Source of the DNA: Panulirus ornatus
Lineage: Eukaryota; Arthropoda; Malacostraca; Decapoda; Palinuridae
Reading direction: 5' to 3'
DNA: 64,000 nt
Assembly (NCBI RefSeq): GCF_036320965.1
Contig: NC_092279.1
Span: 17,345,241-17,409,240 of the forward strand
Made by a program: the position numbers and the translations under genes. Of this stretch, positions 12,403 through 23,936 are shown in pieces. Every line of letters starts with the position of its first letter. Position 1 is the stretch's first letter. Below the pieces are notes generated by a model, which saw only the letters and a program-made list of their open reading frames with translations, was not told the origin of the DNA and searched no databases.

Positions 12403-13556
12403 AATATACGATCATTTCAGGACCCTCCTTACGATGCCTAAGTTACGTGTGGTTGTTATTAGCCATGTCTTAACTTCGGTCAACGTTTTAGTGGAGTGAG
12501 TGTACTGCGTAGTTCTCGGAAGAACCATCCTCAAAACCCACAGCCGCGCGAGTAAATTTGAGCCAGTTTTGCTCGAGTGGAGAGGTAATTTGCTTAATGT
12601 CTCGTTTAGTTGTACGTGAGAACGTTTTCCCCCGTTCTGGGGAAAAGTCCAGCCGGCCGCCCGCCCGCCCACCCGCCAGCTAGCGAGGCATAATTGCTTG
12701 CGAGGCTGGTAGGGTGCTGGCGGCGGTGTGGTCGATGTAAACAGTGTTTATCGCGGTCATTGTCTCGTCTCCTCGCCTTGCCTCCCTGGCGCCTGAATGT
12801 TAATTGGATTCCGCCTGAGTTACTGATATTGAATAGGGAGGGAGATCTCTTACCGGACCGTGAGTGTTGGGGTCTGTTGCTCAGTGGCCCTAGAGTGGAG
12901 CGGAGGAGGTTAATTCTTGCAGGATGTGGAAGATCTCGAGAGGTATACAGTGCCCCTGTCTCAGTAATCAGGGGAAGGCCCCTTTTTTGTGTGTATATAC
13001 GAGTGAGTGGTTCGATGTTTAATATCATAACGGTATGACGCAGACACAAATGTTCTTAGAGGAAATTTTGAGGTATGATCCCTAATTTGATATTTAAGTG
13101 AATTTTTAGTGTAATATGTGTTTTTTTAACACCAGTTTTCCAACAGTATTTGGAATTCATTTATATAAGAATTTCACCACAGTGTTGTGGCCTGTCTCTC
13201 AGTTATCTTGTTAGTAAAGTCTGTCATTTGTAGGAACGGAGGGAACAGGTACGGAAGGGGATAAAGAGGAGGGAGCTGTTGAGTGCTGGGAGAGAGGGAG
13301 GAGAGGAGGCTGGGAGAGAACTAGGGTGTTAAAAGACCTGGGGAGCGGACTAGTAGCGATGGTTGGGAGAGGTCGGATGTGGGGAAGATCCGGCACCAGG
13401 AGGAGGGAGGAGGAGGAGGTGGAGGAGGAGCAACAGCAGTAAATAATCACTGCTGCACTGTAACTGTCGTAGTGAAGAATTATTCATCCGGTCCCGTCCT
13501 GCTGATGACATAGACGGCGCTACTTCCTTCCATGGTATGGGGGCCAGCCACATGTT

Positions 13557-13557
<1 letters not shown>
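12401..13557. other. No gene recognised
   Basis: Holds an open frame on each strand (12606-13049 minus, 12694-13038 plus) without recognised domains. A purine-rich GGA-biased block lies at 13229-13440. Confidence 0.5.

Positions 13558-13633
<76 letters not shown>
13558..13633 (+). repeat. (CT)n microsatellite, 76 bp
   Basis: A perfect CT run. Confidence 0.99.
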
Positions 13634-13635
<2 letters not shown>

Positions 13636-14021
13636 AATAAAGTGAAAAAACTTCAATTTTTTTTCCATCACATTCACCACTGTTTTGATTCATCGTAGTT
13701 GTTCAATGAGGTCGAATATCTTTTTTTTTTTCTTTCTTTCTTTTTTTGGCCATCTTTTAAAGGGATCTGAAATACACCTACGTCGGCCGCTTGGGTATGC
13801 CATTACGAAGCCCGCCACACGTGTGGGTTGTCCCGAGTTGACTGGGGGAGGGGGGGGGAGGTGAGTTGATGTGTGAGTTATGACGGGTTAACCGCCAGTC
13901 CCGACACACCCTGCCACCTCCGCGAGCCTCGGAGCGGCCCGCTTGTCGCCATTCTTGTTGTTCTTCCGGCGTTTGACGTTCCCCATGGGCGTGAGGGGCC
14001 TCGCCACAGTCCAGTAGGACG

Positions 14022-14052
<31 letters not shown>
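14022..14052 (+). repeat. (CA)n microsatellite
   Basis: A perfect AC run of about 31 bp. Confidence 0.98.
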
Positions 14053-14054
<2 letters not shown>

Positions 14055-14269
14055 GCATAGAACAAGTTATATCAGAACACGTTCATATAGACAGTGAGAT
14101 GGTACCTACGTCAAGTCACAATGGTGGGGTGAGGAGGGCCCCCTCTGTGTATTGAAAACAAAGATGCATACTAATCATAGGTTGGGTTGGCATACGTATA
14201 TGTAGGCAGTAAATGAATGACAGAGATGAGTAGAGGGCCATATGTATTCAGAACATATAGATGAGTACT

Positions 14270-14274
<5 letters not shown>

Positions 14275-14328
<54 letters not shown>
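14275..14328 (+). repeat. (GA)n microsatellite, 54 bp
   Basis: A perfect GA run. Confidence 0.99.
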
Positions 14329-14332
<4 letters not shown>

Positions 14333-16736
14333 ACAGGGATGGGCCACAGAGCAGCGAGGGATTCCCAGCGTCATTGTTGCCCCATCACGGTACCTCACAT
14401 ATCACAGAATAATGTCTGCCGTACATTAAAATCCTGTTTTCAACCTGCTGTGCAGAGAGAAAATGTTGCCGAGGATTTTACCATGACGATTGGAATCGCT
14501 GCGAGGAATTTAATTACAGCTTGTTTGTGTTCAAGCTGTATAGTCTCTATCGTGTTTTATAGCTTTGACGTGGCTCTTCTGCGTCCTTTTATCCTTATGT
14601 TTCATCAGACACTCCCGTCATTCATCTTTAATATACGCATGGAATGTCTACAGACTGTACGTTGAAAAGAGGGAAGGGAGGAGGGATTGATGGAATGGTG
14701 CGGACGAGAAAGAAAGGCATAAGGTTTTATTTCCAGAGAGTAGACTGGAACGGGAGGGAGGTCGAGCGGAAGAGGTCTGGTAAACACAGGGGCTACTGGA
14801 ATGAACCAACATATTGCCGGATTGGGCCGGTTAATGCTATGTACACCGTATATATTTCCGGATTTCCTGGTATTATTCCTCGTAATGGCGTTTAGGATAT
14901 GATTATCTGAACTGTCAACAAAAGTTCAAATATGTTCAACTTGTTCTGGTCCTGATGTAGACTTTTCTGTGATGGTCCCTCCACGATAGACCTTGAATTT
15001 AGCCTCGTTGCAGATGACTTTTTAATTATGTAGATGTAATGTCTATTTACTTAGTCGTATATTTCGTATTCTTTTTAGTGAATATTATATTCAAAGACAG
15101 TTTTCCGTCACGGAGGAATGGGGAAGAGAGTATCGATGAACTTCAGAGAGAAGTAAGAAAATATTTTGCAAGGAGGCGGATAGTGTGAGGGAAATAAGAG
15201 AATACATGAGAGAGACACTGAATGCAGCATTGACACGAACGGCAGCCGTCAAACTCTCAGGACAGAGCAAGTGGCACACCTCCCTCCCACAGAAGCCTCC
15301 CTCCCTGCTTCACCTCGTGCATCTTCATCACCACCGCGGGACTCTCCTACCTCGCTTGACTTCTTCCTATCACAATAGTACATCTCAGGTAGCACCAGTT
15401 AAGGCTCACTATCCATTGAATTCTCTTGTCATTGCTGCTATCGCTCTTTCTTTTAGCCGTGTTTCTATTGGCCTCTTTCCGTTCTGTGATTAAGCATGAT
15501 GAACAATAAGACTGCCCAAGAACACTAGAGTGCTATATAATTGCGACTGGAAAAGCGTTCGAGTATAAACAAAAAGCGTTGTACAATATGAGGACATACG
15601 AAAGATATGTGTTATCATGGCAGCGGCTGGTCCATTCTGGTAATTTATATGTCCATTATGACATTTACGGTCCATTCCGTTGTTTACCTGTAGAGGAGTG
15701 GTCTGGGGGTAGAGATGGGGAGTTGTGGCTGGGAGGGAGAGTTGAGAGGAACGATGTGAGGGAGGGGGAGGCATCGGAGTGACGTGGTTGGCGAGGGATG
15801 GGAGGAAGAAGGGGCGATAGAAATGAAGAGGTGATGAGGAAGAGGTGCATTGTAGGGGTAAGTGGGAAGGAGAGTGAGGAAAGAGGTGGCGAACGTAGAT
15901 GTAAAGCGATTGACGAAGATGCTGCGTGGGAAGGGATGGGAAAGGTGGGAGAGGCGCGGTGATCGGGAGCCAAGGAAGGCAGGTACGTAAACGCGTTCCA
16001 CTCGCTCACTCACTCACCAACTTAAGCACACCAACTCATGAAAAATTCGTGAGGCAAGACGGTCACCATGGCAACCCACGTAGACCTGGGCTGGGCTAAT
16101 GTCGCCCTACTTCCGCCCGCTGCCGACCCCATGGTTACCACGGGCCTGAAACGCATCTTCTCCGCATCAGGTCATTCCTGAAGGCGCTGTAAGACTGGCT
16201 ATCATAAGTCAGCGACCTACTTAAACCCGGGTATGCTGTGTTTAGATATTGATGGCTATATTCCATACCTGATGATGGGTTAGTCTGATAACTACGAACT
16301 GGTATAACCACCACTATTGGGTATACCAGACTGTATATACTGGAATGCAGCATTTGTGACTGACTCTTATGAAGTTAGTATATTTTCAAAAGAACAGGAA
16401 CTCGTAGAGGTAAAAGACTAGTCAGGATCCCTCATATTCTCCAGCAGCCTCACGCTTTATCCAAAATCCGTATAGAACAAAGAAAAGAATTAAGCGCCGT
16501 AAAAGAAAGATTTAATACCGAATATCTTTTATGAATATGCAAGACGGTGAAGGAAGCCGCGGGCAACGAAAACGCGGAAGAACACAAGCAGGCAGACAAG
16601 CAGCCCACCCGCCCGCCTGCCCGCGGACGCGAATCGACTGGCTCGCCCGTGGCTCCTCCGCTCGTCGTGTTCACCTTCGTTGGTAAGGATTTCTCAGAAA
16701 TGCCTCTTGTTACCAGATAACTGCTGTGTTGTGTTT
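14329..16736. other. No gene recognised
   Basis: Unique sequence with purine-rich blocks at about 14660-14790 and 15690-15990. Open frames of up to 114 codons on the minus strand (15665-16013) are serine- and proline-rich because of that bias. No coding evidence. Confidence 0.5.
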
Positions 16737-16829
16737 ACGAAGTTATTACCTCATAGTTACGGTCCTCACGAAGTTATTACCTCATAGTTACGGTCCTCAC
16801 GAAGTTATTACCTCATAGTTACGGTCCTC
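16737..16829 (+). repeat. 31-bp tandem repeat, 3 identical copies
   Basis: Three consecutive 31-bp units begin with ACGAAGTTATTACC at 16737, 16768 and 16799. They are identical to the base as far as I can read, which implies very recent expansion or homogenisation. Confidence 0.97.
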
Positions 16830-17816
16830 AGAAGAACTGCCAGTGCTACAGTTGGATCACGGGTCGCCAAGATTCATAACGAAAGAAAAAGTAATTCTGT
16901 AAGATTATTTCACGGTTACCTGTCTTATAATGTAAGAGTTATGACTGCTGGAGTTATAATTCTCACATTCAAGCATAATGAACATTGAAAAATATATGTA
17001 TGTATAATCTTGTACATTAACATGAGAGCATTTCATTTTTACTTCACTGACAAAATTACAGGATTGATGAAAATCTATGACATGGTTTTGGCAGCTCAGA
17101 AATCAAAGTATAAATATTGAGGTAAATAGGATATATAGAGAGGTGGAATTTGAACCTGCTTTTCTGGTGGTTTTATAACATTTGACGTGCATTTCGTGCA
17201 GCTCCTACTCGGCGAGAAATCGAAAAAATAAATGGAAGATCCATAGAAAATGGGCTTGAATATTTAACGGCTGTGCATTAATGAATGTGTCAGCCTCAGG
17301 CGTTTATACATATTTATCGCCTCAAGAGATCAAAGGTAAAATGGAAATGTATGATAAATACTCCTGAATAACGTTAGATGTATGACAGTGGCGCTCGACT
17401 TCTCCCGTAGGTATACATGCGAGTTGCATCTTGGACTTTCCCCGCACTGCCGTACGCCTCAACTTTAGAATGGCCTGCACCGCTTCACTACGCATCTTTA
17501 CGACGGCTTTTATCCGTGACCGGTTGAGATAACGACCCGGTAATGTAGTAAGATATGAACACTACCGACAGACTGGCGACGTTCTCACAAGTTGCAAGAT
17601 GAACGCCGATCGCCTTGTTGCATAGCTCGCCGAGATGAATGCCGATCGCTTCGCTGCTTTGTAACACGGCTTGCCATTCACCTGTGACTCATTTTTTTTT
17701 TTTTCTATTCGTTTCATTATATCGGTCTTCCTAGCCAGTAATCACTAGCCACCATGGACTAGGACAATGATCACCTAGCATGCTATACTTCACGGTGTAT
17801 CTTCCCAGTTTCTAAA

Positions 17817-17817
<1 letters not shown>
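16830..17817. other. No gene recognised
   Basis: AT-rich. Two imperfect copies of a ~37-bp segment with GATGAACGCCGATCGC and GATGAATGCCGATCGC occur at about 17599-17672. No open frame worth calling. Confidence 0.55.

Positions 17818-17847
<30 letters not shown>
17818..17847 (+). repeat. (GT)n microsatellite
   Basis: A perfect GT run of 30 bp. Confidence 0.98.
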
Positions 17848-17848
<1 letters not shown>

Positions 17849-18530
17849 CGGCACCAGCTGTTATTGTTGTCGCATGCCGCCAGCGTTGTATTAAGTATAT
17901 TATGAAGTAATCCAATTTCGCGGCTGGGTACGTGAGGCTGCGTTGCCAAGTGCTGCCCCCGCATTATTTAGATAAAACGGAGAGGTAATCGAGTTTCGTC
18001 TGCGGCAACACCAAGCGCTGTGACTGGTAATTTGACGTGTGTGTGTGGGGGGGGGGAAGGTTCGTGACACGCCAAGCAATTAGATCCCGTGTTATTTTTT
18101 TTTTTCATCATTATTTTCAGATTTAATCAACACCTGTCCATCTGCCGGTCTTGTTTTATTGTTGTTAAAACTGCGGGAAACGACAATTCTCGGGGTAAAG
18201 GATGTTGCGCGGAGGGAAAGGAGGGGGATTTGGTATAGTTACGTGGCGTTCGCGTGTGACAAATGTTATGTCGCCTTAGTGATTCGGCTCACGAACCGTG
18301 CAGCGGAGGACCGACCCGGACACGACACGTATGTACCAGGTGGGTGGGTCCTTGTGCATATAGTGGTGGTAGGACCTCCTGCAGATCGATGGGGGGGGGG
18401 TTGGTCATTGCCCCTCCCTTCTTCGACGATCTGCCAGTGAAATTATCATGACGTTCGCCGTTCTTCTTAACCAGATCCGATATATGAAAAGAAAACGGGA
18501 CTCGCCAAATCAAAGCCGTTGCGACTCTTG

Positions 18531-18533
<3 letters not shown>
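17848..18533. other. No gene recognised
   Basis: Mixed unique sequence with G homopolymers at about 18046 and 18391. Open frames at 18159-18451 have no recognised domain. Confidence 0.55.

Positions 18534-18597
<64 letters not shown>
18534..18597 (+). repeat. (TA)n microsatellite, 64 bp
   Basis: A perfect TA run. Confidence 0.99.
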
Positions 18598-18600
<3 letters not shown>

Positions 18601-18786
18601 TACTCATCCATTTGCGACGTAAACGTAATTGATATCTGAGAAATTTACAGGTACTTAGATAAACTCTGACGTTGGGTTGATGTAAATTCAATTCGTCATT
18701 TTTTAGTTTTTTTTAAATCTGTCCATTTTTCCTAAAGTACGATAAGTGTCAAGTACGTAAAGGATGCAGTAGAACTTATCGGATGC

Positions 18787-18789
<3 letters not shown>

Positions 18790-18874
<85 letters not shown>
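18790..18874 (+). repeat. (TA)n array at RTE 5' boundary
   Basis: A perfect TA run of 85 bp. The reverse transcriptase reading frame starts immediately after it, so it marks the 5' truncation or insertion boundary of the RTE copy. Confidence 0.98.
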
Positions 18875-18877
<3 letters not shown>

Positions 18878-19618
18878 TCATGTGAGAAACTGCAGAAGCT
18901 GGTGACTGAGTTTGGTAAAGTGTGTGGAAGAAGAAAGTTAAGAGTAAATGTGAATAAGAGCAAGGTTATTAGGTACAGTAGGGTTGAGGGTCAAGTCAAT
19001 TGGGAGGTGAGTTTGAATGGAGAAAAACTGGAGGAAGTGAAGTGTTTTAGATATCTGGGAGTGGATCTGGCAGCGGATGGAACCATGGAAGCGGAAGTGG
19101 ATCATAGGGTGGGGGAGGGGGCGAAAATTCTGGGGGCCTTGAAGAATGTGTGGAAGTCAAGAACATTATCTCGGAAAGCAAAAATGGGTATGTTTGAAGG
19201 AATAGTGGTTCCAACAATGTTGTATGGTTGCGAGGCGTGGGCTATGGATAGAGTTGTGCGCAGGAGGATGGATGTGCTGGAAATGAGATGTTTGAGGACA
19301 ATGTGTGGTGTGAGGTGGTTTGATCGAGTGAGTAACGTAAGGGTAAGAGAGATGTGTGGAAATAAAAAGAGCGTGGTTGAGAGAGCAGAAGAGGGTGTTT
19401 TGAAGTGGTTTGGGCACATGGAGAGAATGAGTGAGGAAAGATTGACCAAGAGGATATATGTGTCGGAGGTGGAGGGAACGAGGAGAAGAGGGAGACCAAA
19501 TTGGAGGTGGAAAGATGGAGTGAAAAAGATTTTGTGTGATCGGGGCCTGAACATGCAGGAGGGTGAAAGGAGGGCAAGGAATAGAGTGAATTGGAGCGAT
19601 GTGGTATACCGGGGTTGA
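18875..19618 (+). CDS. RTE-type LINE reverse transcriptase, 5'-truncated
   Basis: An uninterrupted frame of 247 codons covers the C-terminal part of a non-LTR retrotransposon reverse transcriptase. It begins after the catalytic YxDD region, which is missing, and is joined directly to the (TA)n array. Visible motifs, in order, are KLRVNVNKSKV, FRYLGVDLAADG, LYGCEAWAM, a CLRTMCGVRW stretch, LKWFGHMERM and RRRGRPNWRWKDG, ending VVYRG-stop. This order (YLG, YGCE.W, GH..R, GRP...W.D) is that of the thumb and C-terminal region of RTE-clade proteins. There is no internal stop or frameshift, so the insertion or its source is young, yet without palm motifs and endonuclease the copy cannot encode active enzyme. 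A GTG at 18902 is only an ORF-caller start; the frame is open to 18875. Confidence 0.9.
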
Positions 19619-19802
19619 CGTGCTGTCAGTGGATTGAATCAAGGCATGTGAAGCGTCTGGGGTAAACCATGGAAAGCTGTGTAGGTATGTATATTTGCGT
19701 GTGTGGATGTATGTATATACATGTGTATGGGGGGGGTTGGGCCATTTCTTTCGTCTGTTTCCTTGCGCTACCTCGCAAACGCGGGAGACAGCGACAAAGT
19801 AT

Positions 19803-19816
<14 letters not shown>
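19619..19816 (+). mobile_element. RTE LINE 3' UTR and A-rich tail
   Basis: A non-coding 3' end of about 200 bp follows the RTE stop codon. It includes a G-run at 19730 and ends CGCTACCTCGCAAACGCGGG (from 19766), then GACAAAGTATA, an A-run and a (TA)n tail. Bases 19766-19794 match the tail of the SINE family in this window (25 of 29 against 30439-30467). That is the arrangement expected when a LINE and a SINE share the 3' structure recognised by the LINE reverse transcriptase. Confidence 0.85.

Positions 19817-19878
<62 letters not shown>
19817..19878 (+). repeat. (TA)n array shared by RTE and SINE tails
   Basis: A TA run of 62 bp. The RTE (plus strand) ends into it from the left and a SINE (minus strand) ends into it from the right, so two retroelement tails meet in one array. 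Confidence 0.98.
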
Positions 19879-19880
<2 letters not shown>

Positions 19881-20120
19881 CTTTTTTCTTTTAAACTATT
19901 CGCCACTTCCCGCGTTAGCGAGGTAGTACCAAGAACAGAGGACTGGGCCTTTGAGGGAATACCCTCACCTGGCCCAATTCTCTGTTCCTTCTTTTGGAGA
20001 AAAAAAAAAAAAAAAAACGAGAGGGGAGGATTTCCAGCCCCCAGCTCCCTCCCCTTTTAGTCGCCTTCTACGACACGCAGGGAATACGTGGGAAGTATTC
20101 TTAATCCCCTATCCCCAGGG

Positions 20121-20124
<4 letters not shown>
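19879..20124 (-). mobile_element. Microsatellite-associated SINE, full two-module copy
   Basis: On the minus strand this reads, 5' to 3': a head beginning TATCCCTGGGGATAGGGG (a short inverted repeat), a body with GGAATACGTGGGAAG in its complement, an internal T-rich linker, then a second module starting CCAAAAGAAGGAACAGAGAA and ending with a CTACCTCGCTAACGCGGGAA-like tail (degenerate here), A-rich sequence and (TA)n. Its counterpart at 58318-58566 has the same two-module structure. It encodes no protein. I see no clear A or B box, so the origin of the head is unknown. Confidence 0.85.

Positions 20125-20185
<61 letters not shown>
20125..20185 (+). repeat. (TA)n array at SINE 5' end
   Basis: A TA run of 61 bp directly adjoining the 5' end of the SINE. 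Confidence 0.98.
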
Positions 20186-20187
<2 letters not shown>

Positions 20188-21179
20188 TTACGGAAAACGC
20201 GGCAGAATGTGTCACTGGGAAGAACACGGCAGGAGAGGAGTATTAGGGAAAAGGATGAAGCATTGTAAGAAAGGTTTGGCCAAGGTCATCATCAGGTCGG
20301 CGTGGAGGGGGTCTGGCCAAGAGGGCATCAGGAATCGATAAGGACCGCTATTGAAATTTCACTCACGTCCTGGACATATGACCTGGCAGTGGCGGGGAGG
20401 AGGAGGAAGAGGAGGAAGAGGCACCGCGATTGGAATGAAGAGAGAGAAGGAGAGAGAGGGGGGTGTGGGATGGAAATGTGTATAGGGGTAGGTGGAGATT
20501 GAAATGATGAGGCCGGGGGAATGGAGTGTGGTGGGGAGGGAGAGGATAGCGATGGAATGGGGTGACCGCGCGCGCGCGCGCGTGTGTGTGTGTATGTGTG
20601 TGTGTGTTGGGGGGAGGGGGATGAGGAAAAAGAGGACTGTGGAAATAGGGAAGATTGGGGATGGGGGTGGAAAATACTGACTTGAAGAGGGGGAAGATGA
20701 AGGTAATAGAGAAGAATGTTGGAAGTATTGGAATAGTGCGTACCAAATGATGAGAGGGAGGGAGGGGACATTGTGTGGGGAGAGGAGTGAGAAAGACGGT
20801 TCACTTGGGAGAGGAGGATATGAGCGAGGGGAAATGGGATACTGGATGAAAGGTGATGGTGATCGTAGGCTGGAAATTGGGGCTAGGAGTGATGGAACGA
20901 AAGACGAAGAAGTCGCGGTTGTGTGGCGATTGAACCAGGAAAATAGAATAGGAAGAGATGGTGAGGACGAGCGATGATAGACAGAACGAGTAGACGGAAT
21001 ACAGATAAGTACAACAGTGGCACGATCGGTGCCGAGAGATAGACAGCTCAGACAAACGCAGAAAGATTGACAGAGAAAGACGGGTGAAATACAGTTTTGT
21101 GAGACAGACAGGCTAACGATCCAAGAGAGACAGAATGACGGGTACGACAGGGTCACCTGCCACGTAGGGCCTGGCAGGT
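20186..21179. other. No gene recognised; purine-rich
   Basis: Strong G/A bias on the plus strand from about 20390 to 20950, interrupted by a (GC)n-(GT)n tract at 20568-20606. The 265-codon minus-strand frame at 20359-21156 is serine-, proline- and leucine-rich because of this composition. It has no domain and I reject it as a gene. Confidence 0.6.
20568..20606 (+). repeat. (GC)n-(GT)n alternating tract
   Basis: About 14 bp of alternating GC followed by about 25 bp of GT with one TATG interruption. It resembles the tract at 7798-7867 with the order reversed. Confidence 0.9.
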
Positions 21180-21187
21180 GGAGGAGG

Positions 21188-21345
21188 GTGAGCCTGGGGT
21201 GGTGGGGAGTGTCAGCTTAGGGTGGTGGGGCGGTGCGCCTGGGGTGGTAGGGAGAGTTAGCCTGGGGTGGTTGGGTGGGTGCGCCTGGGGTGATGGGGAG
21301 GTAAGCCTTGGGTGATGGGGAGGTAAGCCTGGGGGGGATGTTGGC
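21188..21345 (+). repeat. ~22-bp G-rich minisatellite, 7 copies
   Basis: Degenerate units of GCCTGGGGTGGTGGGGAGG type begin near 21191, 21214, 21236, 21259, 21282, 21304 and 21325. The many GGG/GGGG runs on the plus strand make it a G-quadruplex candidate. Confidence 0.88.
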
Positions 21346-21856
21346 AGCGCTGATGCAGCGGGACAAGAGAAAAATGCCAAGTGTTCAGAATGCGAAAAAA
21401 GCTGATTTTAACTTTGGGGAGGGGCCATGGAAATGGGGAGGTTAGTGAAATGGAAAGAGAAAGGGGAGCAAAATACGGGGAAATAGATAGACTTTTTTTT
21501 TTTAGGGGGGAGGACAACGAGTAGTTTATATCTGGATGGAAAAATAGATATTTTGATAACGAATGGGAATAAAGGAGAGAAAATTGTGAATCATAATCAA
21601 ATAAAGATTGATAAAAGATATTTAGAACAAAAAGATAAAAGGGCTAATAAACTCTTGTGATGTTAAAGGTAGAGAGAAAGAATTGATTAAGACCTGGAAA
21701 ATATGGAAATGTGCAGAGGAAAAGGAAGCTGTTCTGGAAACAGTGAGCGTAGAGGAAAAGTTGGCATAATAGAAATGTAAATGAGGAGAACGATCAGTGT
21801 AGAGAGAAAATGGAATATGGTAATGAAGGGGGTGAATAAGAAAAGAATTCTAATTG

Positions 21857-21861
<5 letters not shown>
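21346..21861. other. No gene recognised
   Basis: Purine-rich, AT-leaning sequence (GATAAAAG-type runs). Nothing recognisable. Confidence 0.6.

Positions 21862-21943
<82 letters not shown>
21862..21943 (+). repeat. (CT)n microsatellite, 82 bp
   Basis: A perfect CT run. Confidence 0.99.
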
Positions 21944-21946
<3 letters not shown>

Positions 21947-22360
21947 ACGTCTTGGAAAATGAAGATAGGGAAAGATTGATAGGCTTTTGAATAGCTGATA
22001 GAGTGTGGCTTGGGGAGGCAAGGTGTAAAGTAGATAGAATACAGATAAGGTGAGGGAATACGCATGTAAAAACCTGAGGGCATTTGTAACAGAATGATAG
22101 AATATGAAAAAAAAAAAAAAAGGACACGTCTGAGCTAGATGGTCATGGTATCTGGTTTTATCTTTTAGTTGTACGCCAGGTATCCGGCTAGACCCGACAC
22201 CCGCCTGACGGAGGAGAGGCTTAGCAATAAACCAACACAGGAGGCTTTTGTATGGGTCGCTCGGTCTCGGAGGGGCCGCGGGGCTGGTGTAGGGCGGCCA
22301 CCTGCGGCAGAATGAGGGAGCGGCACGTGAACGAATGTGTCGCCGGGGCTGGTTAACTTT

Positions 22361-22852
22361 TAGAAGCACATGGATGATGTCCGTGATGGCAGGGGGGAAT
22401 TCCCGTGGCTCCGGGAGACCTCTGGCCTGGGACTAGGGAGGAGGGTAGAGCTTCCAGTTGGAAGAGGAGTGGGGCGGTGTTTGCAGGGTGGAAGTGATTC
22501 GCAGTACGCTAGAGCCCCGTCGTTGACAATGATGGTCTTAATGATGCTCTGGGACCGTGCCACAGCTTTTTCCGTGGCCTGAGCTACGTCCTGCATCTTG
22601 TAGCTGTCGTGGTCTCTATATACTCTCCCGCCCACCCGGGGGTTGTGTTTAACTCACTCGCTGTATGGTTTTCATATCATCCACTCGAGCATACTCTGGC
22701 CTCTCCCCTTTGCACCATTACCCATGCCAGTAGCCTTGATTTCCCCAACCTCTACTGACGGGTCCTTTAGGATGCTGTAGCCATACTCGCGCCAGATGAA
22801 GAGTTTGTTGAACCTGATAGTGGATCTTCAGGTAGAAGAAGTCCACAAACTG
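22361..22852 (-). pseudogene. Decayed coding sequence of unknown identity
   Basis: Reading the minus strand, three segments look protein-like in codon choice. QFVDFFYLKIHYQ is encoded at 22852-22814. After a one-base shift, FNKLFIWREYGYSILKD and a following GEIKATGMGNG run from 22812 to a TGA at 22674-22672. In that same frame a second TGA follows after a few codons, and then YKMQDVAQATEKAVARSQ is encoded from about 22620 down, with the frame open to about 22361. ATC, TTC, AAC, CTC and TAC codons predominate, unlike the surrounding shadow frames. I do not recognise the family. It may be a pseudogene, or exons whose true splice sites remove the stops; the GG-GTAATG at about 22711 could be a donor site. 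Confidence 0.35.
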
Positions 22853-22924
22853 TGATCTGGAAGGACGTAACAGATCCGTTTGAAGTAGATAGACGAGTAC
22901 AGACAGACTCCTTAGTAGATCCAT

Positions 22925-23933
22925 TTTCCATCACAGTAGCCTACATTATGTTGTCATTACCAGGTTAATGTTAGGCTGTAGGTACTCTTGGTGCTGTAGC
23001 CTATCTGGAGATGTTTATCACATCAACAGTGAAGTGTGTGTGTGGCCATAGGTATGGATCACACGAGAACGCTATATCTACGATGGTTGAAAAATAGAAC
23101 CTTTTAGAGATAGATCCAAACAAAATTCGCCCGAAAAAATAGATCACTGCACTTTAATGTTAATGATGAGATACTTTACATTTGAGACTGTATTCACCTT
23201 TTTTTTTCCACTTCGTAGATGAATTCACTGTACGTAGCGAATGTGAGCCCGTGATTTCAACTAACTTTGTGACAAGTTACACTATGGATATCCGGCCACT
23301 TCACTCTCACAGAGACCCATTGTGAGCGCTGTAATCTTTTTTTTTTTTACTCTACCGTTCTCATGGGAGTGCACACTAACTAGCCGCTGAGAACCGCAAA
23401 ATCGAAAAAGACATTGAAATATATCTGTGTCCTGTGGCGTCTACGGGCCTTCCTGACAGTCTGTCAGTGTTGCGTTCCTAGTGTACAGTGTGCGACAGAC
23501 AGTGTACACTGGTGCGAATACATTGAGGGTTTTGAAGAAAAAAAAAAGGGGGCAATCGTTTGAAGAGACGACAATTATTTTCATCCCCCCGAGTCAAACA
23601 GGAGACCAGAATTAAACTGAGCGACGGTACCGTTCCCGCTGCTCGTCCTGAAGCGAATGCCCCTCGCCAAGGGGATAGCTTCGTCCATCTCTCTTTTGTG
23701 GACTCGGCACCACTCGCCCAGCAAGGTCTTTCATACCCGTGAATGCAAGAAAAAAACAAAAGAGATATCCTTGTTTGGAAGTTCTTGGTGAACCCCAGAC
23801 TCGTGGGGGAAAAATGTGTCATGATTTTTAAATTTTGCACTTATACGCTGGTGGTAAAGAGAGGAGGGGGGAAAAATACATTTGTTGATTGCTGGTTTTG
23901 TCTCAGACTTTCGTGCACTTTTCGGCATTGAAG

Positions 23934-23936
<3 letters not shown>
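22925..23936. other. No gene recognised
   Basis: AT-leaning unique sequence with T-runs at 23199 and 23338. A minus-strand open frame at 23478-23840 (120 codons) has no recognised domain. Confidence 0.5.

Noticed and set aside
19102..19906. Minus-strand frames of 111-246 codons opposite the RTE reverse transcriptase
   Set aside because: They are antisense shadows of the conserved RTE frame and of the adjacent (TA)n array.
20359..21156. 265-codon minus-strand open frame
   Set aside because: It translates a purine-rich plus strand into Ser/Pro/Leu-rich low-complexity sequence. Overlapping frames are also open and no domain is visible.
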